Assembly: GCA_003486945.1 (NCBI GenBank)
Contig: DNFL01000049.1
Coordinates: 1-11,672 of the forward strand
Length of the DNA stretch: 11,672 bases
Source: Hyphomonas sp.
GTDB taxonomy: Bacteria; Pseudomonadota; Alphaproteobacteria; Caulobacterales; Hyphomonadaceae
Direction of reading: 5' to 3'
The position numbers and the translations under genes are program-made. The notes under the pieces are model-generated. The model had not been told where the DNA came from and did no database searches. It was given only the letters and a program-made list of their open reading frames with translations. Every line of letters begins with the position of its first letter. The stretch's first letter is position 1. Positions 7,091 through 11,672 of the stretch are shown here, piece by piece.

Positions 7091-8833
7091 TCAGGCCTTG
7101 CGATATTCCTCGTCGCGCGCCTGGGCGATCCGGTCACGGACGGTTTCAGTATCGTAGCCGAAGACTTCCAGCGCAATCTGCACCATCTGAAGGCCGGACT
7201 CGATCGCCTCCGGCACGACATGCGCCGCGCCCGCTTCGCGAAGCTGCGCCATGTGATCCCCGTCATGCGCGCGGGCAAGAATGGTGAGGCCGGGGCATAG
7301 CTCGCGCGCAGCCCGCACCATGGCGGCAGCGCGCTCGGCATCGTCCACCGTGACGATCAGCATCGCGGCCGTGTCGAGTTCGCAGACCGCGAGGAATTCC
7401 TTGCGCGCCGCATCGCCCACATAGGCATGGATTCCCGCCTGCCGCGCGAGGCGGATCTTGTCCGGCTCCCGGTCGAGTGCGAGCAGGGTCGCTTCCTCAT
7501 GCTGCAACAGGCGCGCGACCGACTGGCCGACGCGGCCATAGCCGGCCAGGATGACATGGCCGGAGAGGTGGCTGAGGTCCGGGTCGGGCGTGCCATCCTC
7601 CGCCGCATGGCGCTTGCCTGCCAGCGCCCGTGCGAGGCGTGCGAGCAGCGGTGTCGTCATCATCGAGAGGCCCGCCACAGCCCCGGCGAAGGTTGCCACC
7701 TCTGCCGTCACCACGCCGCTCGACTGAGCCGCCGTGAGCACGACGAAGGCAAACTCCCCCGCAGGCGCGAGCAGAAGGGCAGCCTCAAGCGCCAGCGGAT
7801 GGCCGCCGCCTGCGAACAATCGGCAGGCAATATAGGCGATGATGAATTTCAGGGCGATCATGCCGGCGAGACCGCCGAGGATGAAGACGATGTTGTCCTC
7901 AATGGCGGGCAGGTCGAGGCTCATGCCGACGGTCATGAAGAACAGGCCCAGCAGCAGGCCCTTGAACGGTTCGAGGTCGACTTCCGTCTGGTGCTTGAAC
8001 TCTGTTTCACCGACGAGCAGCCCAGCCAGGAAAGCGCCGAGCGCGAGCGAGAGACCGGCGCTGTAGGTGATCGCGGCGGCGCCGACGACTGTCAGCAGCG
8101 TCAGCGCCATCAGATAGTCGCGCCCGCCGCTCGCTGCAGCGAGACGGAAGACGCGGCCCAGCAGGTAGTTGCCGATCAACCAGATCACGGCGATGGCGAT
8201 GAGGCCCCGCACCAGAGCGTCAAGCAGGACGCCCGCCATGTTCGCCTCTGCCTTCATCGCGGCGAAGCCGACGAAGATGAGGATCGGCGCGACGAGGATG
8301 TCCTGGAAGAGCAACACGCCGAGCGTCGAACGCCCCACCGGCTGCGCCGCGCGCTTCGCCTCGATCAGCACCTGCATGACGATGGCGGTGGATGACAGTG
8401 CCAGAGCGAAGCCGACGATCAGCGCCACCGGCATATCGAGGCCGAAAGCTATGCCGATGGCTGCAATCACCGCTGCGCTGACCAGCGCCTGCAGGCTGCC
8501 TGCGCCCAGCACGACCCGGCGCAGCGCCCAGAGCCGCTGGAAGGAAAACTCCACGCCCAACAGGAACAGAAGGAACAGCACGCCAAGTTCGGCGAAGGGC
8601 AAGGCCGCTTCCGGTGTCGTGATCGAGAAAAATTCGAGGATCGGAACGCCCTTGGCGAGATTGCCGAGCGCGAAGGGTCCGAGCGCGATGCCCGCCAGCA
8701 TGAAGCCGAGCACCGCCGGGATCTTCAGCGCCCGCAGGGCCGGCACCAGGATGCCGGTGGCAATCAGGAACACGAGCAGGTCCTTGATCAGTGTCGGGCT
8801 GGGCCCGTGACCGTTGACCGCCGCATGCTCCAT
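7091..8833 (-). CDS. KefC-like monovalent cation/proton antiporter (CPA2) with RCK domain
   Basis: This 580-residue protein combines a CPA2 Na+/K+:H+ exchanger membrane domain (about 17-400, 12 or so helices) with a cytoplasmic RCK/TrkA-N nucleotide-binding domain (about 424-545). Visible signatures are VLGFMLAGIALGP at 41-53, FLLFLLGVEFSF at 87-98, the ion-site FQD with LVAP at 176-183, GAFLAGLLVGETEF at 266-279 and LFFMTVGMSLD at 297-307. The RCK domain begins HVILAGYGRVGQ (426-437), a dinucleotide-binding glycine motif, with an acidic residue at the end of strand 2 (ALDREPDK). This resembles the KefB/KefC/YbaL potassium efflux group, which is gated by nucleotide or glutathione ligands; the sequence alone does not settle ion or ligand. 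No KefF/KefG-type partner is adjacent. AAGGGGGTGG precedes the ATG. Its start lies 84 bases after the XRE gene on the same strand, so read-through from that module is possible. Confidence 0.93.
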   Translation of the reverse strand: MEHAAVNGHGPSPTLIKDLLVFLIATGILVPALRALKIPAVLGFMLAGIALGPFALGNLAKGVPILEFFSITTPEAALPFAELGVLFLLFLLGVEFSFQRLWALRRVVLGAGSLQALVSAAVIAAIGIAFGLDMPVALIVGFALALSSTAIVMQVLIEAKRAAQPVGRSTLGVLLFQDILVAPILIFVGFAAMKAEANMAGVLLDALVRGLIAIAVIWLIGNYLLGRVFRLAAASGGRDYLMALTLLTVVGAAAITYSAGLSLALGAFLAGLLVGETEFKHQTEVDLEPFKGLLLGLFFMTVGMSLDLPAIEDNIVFILGGLAGMIALKFIIAYIACRLFAGGGHPLALEAALLLAPAGEFAFVVLTAAQSSGVVTAEVATFAGAVAGLSMMTTPLLARLARALAGKRHAAEDGTPDPDLSHLSGHVILAGYGRVGQSVARLLQHEEATLLALDREPDKIRLARQAGIHAYVGDAARKEFLAVCELDTAAMLIVTVDDAERAAAMVRAARELCPGLTILARAHDGDHMAQLREAGAAHVVPEAIESGLQMVQIALEVFGYDTETVRDRIAQARDEEYRKA

Positions 8834-8918
8834 GAACCACCCCCTTGCCGGATTACAGGCGAGTTAATCATGCCGGGCGGGGACCGCGCCAGCCCTTTGC
8901 TGTCAGGCAGATTGCCGC

Positions 8919-9134
8919 TTACGGCGCTGGCCCGAAATCGAGCAGGTCGCCGGGCTTGCAGTCCAGAACTTCGCAGAGCTTGGCCAATGTATCGAACCGC
9001 ACGCCCTTCACCTTGCCGGACTTCAGGAGCGACAGGTTCGCCTCGGTGATGCCGACCGCCGCAGCGAGGTCTTTTGCCCGCATCTTTCGGCGGGCGAGCA
9101 TGACGTCCAGCGTGACGATGATTTCGTTGGCCAT
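8919..9134 (-). CDS. Small XRE-family regulator paired with the DUF2975 protein
   Basis: This 71-residue Cro/CI-type helix-turn-helix protein is essentially one DNA-binding domain. Helix 1 is at about 5-16 (IIVTLDVMLARRK), the HTH at about 20-40 (RAKDLAAAVGITEANLSLLKSG), and a hydrophobic helix follows (FDTLAKLCEVLDCKPGDLLDF). It resembles the short YozG-like regulators that accompany DUF2975 membrane proteins in many bacteria (for example yozG/yoaS in Bacillus subtilis). Its ATG shares one base with the TGA of the DUF2975 gene (TGATG at 9132-9136), and there is no independent Shine-Dalgarno, so translation is probably coupled. With no effector domain of its own, it presumably takes its signal from the membrane partner or acts as an autorepressor on the dyads upstream of the pair. 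This role is inferred. Confidence 0.9.
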   Translation of the reverse strand: MANEIIVTLDVMLARRKMRAKDLAAAVGITEANLSLLKSGKVKGVRFDTLAKLCEVLDCKPGDLLDFGPAP

Positions 9135-9655
9135 CAGACGATCTGGTCGCTTTCCGTCTTGATGCGGATGCCTTCGGCGAAGACGTGGCTGAGACCGAGG
9201 ATGGCAATGCCCATCGCCGCCACGCCGAGGGCCAGGTCATTCGCCTGCCAGAGGAAACCGCCGCCGCCTTTCAATTCGATCCAGCGCAGCACGTTCGGCA
9301 CGATCAGTGCGCTGGCCGCCGCCGCCCAGATCAGGCCCGAGCCGGCATTGCGCAGTGTACGGAGGTTTCGCTGCGTGAACACTTCACCCTCACCCGTGCG
9401 TTTGAACAGGTCGGAGAAATCCGTCAGCACACCAAGCAGGATCAGCGTGGGCAGGTTGACCAGCAGCGCCACAAGGAAAGCGTTCAGCACGTCCAGCCAG
9501 TTCTCACGGGTCACCACCATATGGCCGACACGTCCGCCCACATCGGCGAGCACCGAGAGCAGCAGCACGATGAACACAACGAGCGCGGCGACAGAAAGCC
9601 AGGCTGTCTCGCGCAGGTTTTCGGCGCGTGTCTCGCGGATTTCGGGTTCGGACAT
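9134..9655 (-). CDS. DUF2975 four-helix membrane protein
   Basis: This is a 173-residue inner-membrane protein with four hydrophobic helices at about 18-38, 56-78, 103-124 and 140-161. The loop between helices 2 and 3 has the family-typical sequence RTGEGEVFTQRNLRTLRNAG (86-105). Family and topology match DUF2975 proteins, whose biochemical function is not established and whose constant partner is a small XRE regulator, here the next gene. The start ATG has GGAGG seven bases upstream (complement of 9663-9667), but that GGAGG also forms one arm of an inverted repeat. A sigma70-like promoter and a long dyad lie just upstream. It is probably the first gene of a module DUF2975-XRE, perhaps read through to the antiporter. 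I infer a membrane sensor or anti-regulator role. Confidence 0.88.
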   Translation of the reverse strand: MSEPEIRETRAENLRETAWLSVAALVVFIVLLLSVLADVGGRVGHMVVTRENWLDVLNAFLVALLVNLPTLILLGVLTDFSDLFKRTGEGEVFTQRNLRTLRNAGSGLIWAAAASALIVPNVLRWIELKGGGGFLWQANDLALGVAAMGIAILGLSHVFAEGIRIKTESDQIV

Positions 9656-9662
9656 AGCTCAG

Positions 9663-9679
9663 CCTCCAGACTATGGAGG
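9663..9679 (-). promoter_or_regulatory. Inverted repeat containing the Shine-Dalgarno of the DUF2975 gene
   Basis: CCTCCA at 9663-9668 and TGGAGG at 9674-9679 form a perfect 6-base dyad with a 5-base spacer. On the minus strand the 3' arm TGGAGG contains the ribosome binding site. If the transcript begins upstream of 9679 (for example by read-through from the deaminase gene), the site would be locked in a GC-rich hairpin. A transcript from the promoter at 9681-9709 would start inside or at the edge of the 5' arm, leaving the site largely free. Alternatively it is a DNA operator. Confidence 0.55.
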
Positions 9680-9680
9680 T

Positions 9681-9709
9681 CGTATATGCAAAAAATTATT
9701 GTGCTGCAA
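9681..9709 (-). promoter_or_regulatory. Sigma70-like promoter of the DUF2975/XRE module
   Basis: On the minus strand TTGCAG (9704-9709) and TATACG (9681-9686) are separated by exactly 17 bases. A TG lies upstream of the -10 in an AT-rich stretch. Transcription would start near 9674, about 20 bases before the DUF2975 ATG. The -35 sits inside the 9693-9715 dyad. Confidence 0.6.
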
Positions 9710-9715
9710 TAATTT
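9693..9715. promoter_or_regulatory. 9-5-9 perfect dyad over the DUF2975 promoter, probable operator
   Basis: AAATTATTG at 9693-9701 and CAATAATTT at 9707-9715 are perfect inverted arms with a 5-base spacer TGCTG. It overlaps the -35 hexamer of the module promoter and reaches two bases into the stop codon of the deaminase gene. A dimeric regulator such as the adjacent XRE protein could bind it. On the minus strand it is also followed by TTTTTT, so it could act as a weak AT-rich terminator for the upstream operon. Confidence 0.6.
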
Positions 9716-10166
9716 ATTTTCGTCTTGAACGAAAAAATTCCTGTAAAAGCTCGGCCGCCTCGGCGGCGGAGGCAAATTCCTGAAGGATTTCCGGGCGCCA
9801 GTGGCAGGTCGGCTGCTCGAAGAATTTCGGCCCGTGCACCACCGCGCCGCCTTTCTCGTCGACTGCCGCGAAGACGAGGCGGCGGATGCGCGCAAAGCTG
9901 ATCGCGCCGGCGCACATCGCGCAGGGTTCCAGCGTGACATAGAGGTCGAGCCCCGTGAGGCGGTAATTGCCGAGGCGTTCGGCGGCGTCGCGGATGGCGA
10001 TGATCTCGGCATGTGCGGTCGGGTCGTGGCCGGCGATGGGACGGTTCGCACCCTCGGCGATGATCTCGCCGGTCAACGGATTGACGATCACCGCGCCGAC
10101 AGGCACCTCGCCCGCCTCGGCGGCAGCACGGGCAAGCTCAAGCGCGCGGGCCATGGGCGTGGTCAT
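9714..10166 (-). CDS. TadA-like nucleoside/cytosine deaminase (COG0590)
   Basis: This 150-residue zinc deaminase of the TadA/CDA fold has the zinc and proton-shuttle motif HAE at 52-54 (TAHAEIIAIRD) and the second motif PCAMC at 81-85 (zinc ligands C82 and C85). It opens with AAEAGEVPVGAVIV and has NRPIAGHDPTAHAE, very TadA-like. The C-terminal part differs: where tRNA adenosine deaminases have a segment ending in NHRVEI, this protein has GGAVVHGPKFFEQPTCHWRPEI. That form is common in separately annotated nucleoside deaminases, so a substrate other than tRNA-Arg adenosine is plausible and I give no gene symbol. The ATG at 10164-10166 overlaps the stop of the Rid gene by four bases (ATGA), indicating translational coupling and fixing this start. 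A 7-5-7 inverted repeat covers its last codons. Confidence 0.88.
   Translation of the reverse strand: MTTPMARALELARAAAEAGEVPVGAVIVNPLTGEIIAEGANRPIAGHDPTAHAEIIAIRDAAERLGNYRLTGLDLYVTLEPCAMCAGAISFARIRRLVFAAVDEKGGAVVHGPKFFEQPTCHWRPEILQEFASAAEAAELLQEFFRSRRK
9717..9735. repeat. 7-5-7 inverted repeat at the end of the deaminase gene
   Basis: TTTTCGT at 9717-9723 and ACGAAAA at 9729-9735 are perfect arms around CTTGA. It lies in the final codons of the deaminase gene, one base from the larger dyad at 9693-9715. It may be a second operator half of the same module, part of a weak terminator, or chance in AT-rich sequence. Confidence 0.4.
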
Positions 10167-10549
10167 GGCACCACCGCATCTGCTTCCAGCTCAACCAGCC
10201 AGAGCGGGTCGATGAAGCCTTTGACTTCGACAAAGGTGCAGGCCGGGCGGATGTGGCCGAACACTTCGCCATGCGCCCGGCCGGCCTCGCGCCATTGCGA
10301 GATATCGGTGAGCATCACCCGTGTACGGACGACATGTTCCAGAGAGGCACCGGCCCCTTCAAGCGCCTGCGTGATGATCTCGAGGCAGCGCTGCGTCTGG
10401 CGGTAGACATCGCCCTCACCCGCCAGCTTGCCATCCGCACCAATCGGCGCCGTGCCGGCGACCGACACATGCGGCCCGACGCGCACCGCGCGCGAGAAGC
10501 CGATCTCCCCCTCGAACGGCGAGCCGGAACTGACTGTCTGTCTCTGCAT
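10163..10549 (-). CDS. Rid-family (YjgF/UK114) protein lacking the RidA arginine
   Basis: This 128-residue protein has the YjgF/YER057c/UK114 fold, whose members act as trimers and typically hydrolyse reactive enamine/imine intermediates. Visible signatures are SGSPFE and GFSRAVRVGPHVSVAGTAP near the N-terminus, QTQRCLEIITQALEGAGASLEHVVRT in the middle helix, and PACTFVEVKGFIDPLWLVELEADAVV at the C-terminus. In canonical RidA the C-terminal motif is PARSxVEV with the catalytic arginine; here Cys104 stands in that place, so enamine deaminase activity of the RidA kind is doubtful. I start at 10549, where GGGAGG lies just upstream and the protein opens MQRQTVSSGS. A longer frame from 10606 adds 19 unconserved residues without a ribosome binding site. 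Its stop overlaps the deaminase start by four bases, and it lies 69 bases downstream of the crotonase gene. Confidence 0.9.
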   Translation of the reverse strand: MQRQTVSSGSPFEGEIGFSRAVRVGPHVSVAGTAPIGADGKLAGEGDVYRQTQRCLEIITQALEGAGASLEHVVRTRVMLTDISQWREAGRAHGEVFGHIRPACTFVEVKGFIDPLWLVELEADAVVP

Positions 10550-10590
10550 GCCGCCTCCCGGCCCCCGAATGAGAACGCAACTTAGGGATT

Positions 10591-10614
10591 TCGCGGCGCG
10601 GTTCAATGCCGCGA
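10591..10614. repeat. GC-rich inverted repeat between crotonase and Rid genes
   Basis: TCGCGGC at 10591-10597 and GCCGCGA at 10608-10614 form a perfect 7-base dyad with a 10-base spacer in the short gap between two minus-strand genes. It is not followed by a U-run on the minus strand. It may be an RNA-stabilising or attenuating hairpin within the operon rather than a terminator. Confidence 0.45.
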
Positions 10615-10618
10615 GGTT

Positions 10619-11287
10619 TTATCCCGCCAGCGTTGGCGTCAGCAGGTCTATCGTGGGCTGGCGGGCGAGGCGTTTGTTGCGGCCATAGGCGGGGTTGGCG
10701 ATGGGCAGCAGGCGGGCGGCTTCGGCCATGGCGGCGTCGATCACCTCGCCCGGCTCCACCACGCGGTCGAGCCAGCCGACGGGCACGGCTTCGTCCGGCG
10801 TGTAGAGTCGCGCCTGCGCGAGGGCCTCGGTGAGATACATCGGATTGAGCCGGGCGCGCGGCAGCTCGACACCGAAAGGCGGCAAGGTCATGCCGTTGAC
10901 CGTCTCGTTCGCCCCGATCTTGTAGGCGCCGCGCGCGCCGATGCGCGTGTCGCCGCCGAGCAGAAGGAAGGCGCCCATCGCGATGGCGTGGCCGGTGCAG
11001 GCGATGACGACGGGCTTGTCAGAGGTGAAGAGGCGCAGCGCCAAGCGACCGCCGCCATTGACAAGCTTCGCGCGGTTTACCGGATCGGCTGTAGCGAGGA
11101 ATTTGAGGTCGAACCCCGCCGAAAACCGCTCCGGCCGGCCGGCGAGGACGATGACTTTCGCCTTCGCTTCGGCCTCATCTAGAGCGGCATTTGCGGCGCC
11201 GAGCAGGTCAAGGCTGATGGCGTTGGCCTTGCCATCGTCGAGCGTGATGAGGGCGATGTCGTTTTCGGTTCTGACTGTGGCAGACAT
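10619..11287 (-). CDS. Crotonase-family enoyl-CoA hydratase/isomerase
   Basis: This 222-residue protein of the crotonase superfamily is somewhat shorter than the usual 255-260 because the C-terminal helical region is reduced. It opens with a strand pair ([15 protein letters not shown], about 11-25). The two oxyanion-hole segments are RFSAGFDL at 54-61 and [19 protein letters not shown] at 99-117. Aligned with rat enoyl-CoA hydratase, the first catalytic glutamate (E144) falls on Phe108, while the second (E164) corresponds to Glu128 in ANETVNGM. A single glutamate at the latter site is the pattern of delta3-delta2-enoyl-CoA isomerases rather than hydratases. The actual substrate is unknown. 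AGGAG lies ahead of the ATG at 11285-11287. It is the first gene of a probable operon crotonase-Rid-deaminase and diverges from rsmD. Confidence 0.9.
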   Translation of the reverse strand: MSATVRTENDIALITLDDGKANAISLDLLGAANAALDEAEAKAKVIVLAGRPERFSAGFDLKFLATADPVNRAKLVNGGGRLALRLFTSDKPVVIACTGHAIAMGAFLLLGGDTRIGARGAYKIGANETVNGMTLPPFGVELPRARLNPMYLTEALAQARLYTPDEAVPVGWLDRVVEPGEVIDAAMAEAARLLPIANPAYGRNKRLARQPTIDLLTPTLAG

Positions 11288-11400
11288 GGGCGGGCTCCTG
11301 TTTGCGCGGAGGATCGGGCGGCTGTCATTGGGGAAGGCAAGCGGTGGCGCAGGGTCAGCGGCGTTGTGTTTCCTCGCGGCCCGCCTTAAACGCCGACGCC

Positions 11401-11672
11401 ATGCGCATCATTGCCGGACAGCACAAGGGACGAAGCCTCACGGCGCCGAAGGGGATGGGTACACGCCCGACCGGGGACCGGACGCGGGAGAGCGTGTTCA
11501 ACATTCTGGCCCATGCCGACTGGGCACCGGTGCTGGAAGGCGCGAGGGTGATCGACTTGTTCGCTGGCTCCGGCGCGCTCGGCCTCGAGGCGATGAGCCG
11601 GGGCGCAGCCTTCTGCCTGTTCGTCGAGACCGACCATGCCGCGCGCGGCGCGATCCGCGACAATATCGAGGC
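11401..11672 (+). CDS. rsmD: 16S rRNA guanine-966 N2-methyltransferase RsmD, truncated by window edge
   Basis: The frame opens at ATG 11401 and runs off the window, giving 90 residues. The start [13 protein letters not shown], then [15 protein letters not shown] at about 27-41 and the S-adenosylmethionine-binding motif [20 protein letters not shown] at about 50-69, followed by FVETD, are diagnostic for RsmD. This enzyme methylates G966 of 16S rRNA during assembly of the small ribosomal subunit. No Shine-Dalgarno precedes the ATG. A possible TTGTGT (11364-11369) and TTAAAC (11386-11391) pair, 16 bases apart, would start transcription only a few bases before the ATG, so the message may be nearly leaderless. 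The gene diverges from the crotonase gene across 113 bases. Confidence 0.93.
   Translation, partial: MRIIAGQHKGRSLTAPKGMGTRPTGDRTRESVFNILAHADWAPVLEGARVIDLFAGSGALGLEAMSRGAAFCLFVETDHAARGAIRDNIE

Noticed and set aside
7427..8395. 322-codon open frame on the plus strand opposite the antiporter gene
   Set aside because: Highly charged low-complexity composition without motifs; the opposite strand encodes a complete KefC-like protein.
8913..8924. Possible hairpin at the end of the XRE gene (GCCG/CGGC)
   Set aside because: Four-base stem with no U-run; not a credible terminator.
10550..10606. N-terminal extension of the Rid protein from the ATG at 10606
   Set aside because: The added 19 residues are outside the family's fold, and a good Shine-Dalgarno precedes the ATG at 10549.

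Overview
The window is GC-rich, densely packed bacterial chromosome with wobble-biased codons, short intergenic gaps and Shine-Dalgarno-led genes. The gene content (a stand-alone ACAD10/11-type acyl-CoA dehydrogenase, a PhyH dioxygenase, a crotonase, RsmD, a TauE/SafE protein and a CPA2 antiporter) and the codon use suggest an alphaproteobacterium, plausibly near Hyphomonas/Caulobacterales. That placement is an inference from general familiarity, not from a marker gene. I see no mobile element, phage, CRISPR array, tRNA or rRNA. Both window edges cut a gene.

Layout. Bases 1-2752 are all minus strand: an exported protein with possible SIMPL resemblance (2045-2752), a MATE efflux transporter (702-1997) and the N-terminal part of a PepSY-type membrane protein (661 to beyond base 1). 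Divergent from these is a PhyH-family Fe(II)/2-oxoglutarate dioxygenase (2921-3811, +). It converges on an acyl-CoA dehydrogenase (3890-5191, -) across a bidirectional hairpin terminator. A divergent promoter region separates the dehydrogenase from a TauE/SafE permease (5326-6072, +), which is followed by a LysR regulator (6194-7087, +). The LysR gene ends 3 bases from the end of a KefC-like cation/proton antiporter (7091-8833, -). Further minus-strand genes follow: a small XRE regulator overlapping a DUF2975 membrane protein (8919-9655), then a cluster of crotonase, Rid-family protein and TadA-like deaminase (9714-11287, transcribed right to left). A truncated rsmD begins at 11401 on the plus strand.

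How the genes may work together. The dehydrogenase, crotonase and PhyH protein fit lipid or unusual acyl-chain catabolism, although they are not in one operon. The Rid and deaminase genes overlap by 4 bases and so are probably translationally coupled. The DUF2975/XRE pair forms a self-contained regulatory module. Its upstream region is the most structured non-coding DNA in the window: three inverted repeats, each with a 5-base spacer, lie within 73 bases around a good sigma70-like promoter. A T-N11-A dyad lies just before the LysR gene, and a dyad sharing its TCA-N7-TGA core lies over the acyl-CoA dehydrogenase/TauE promoter region. This suggests a small LysR regulon. I found no clear-cut novel defence or mobile system; the best candidates for new biology are regulatory (DUF2975/XRE) and enzymatic (substituted active-site residues in the dehydrogenase, crotonase, Rid and deaminase proteins).
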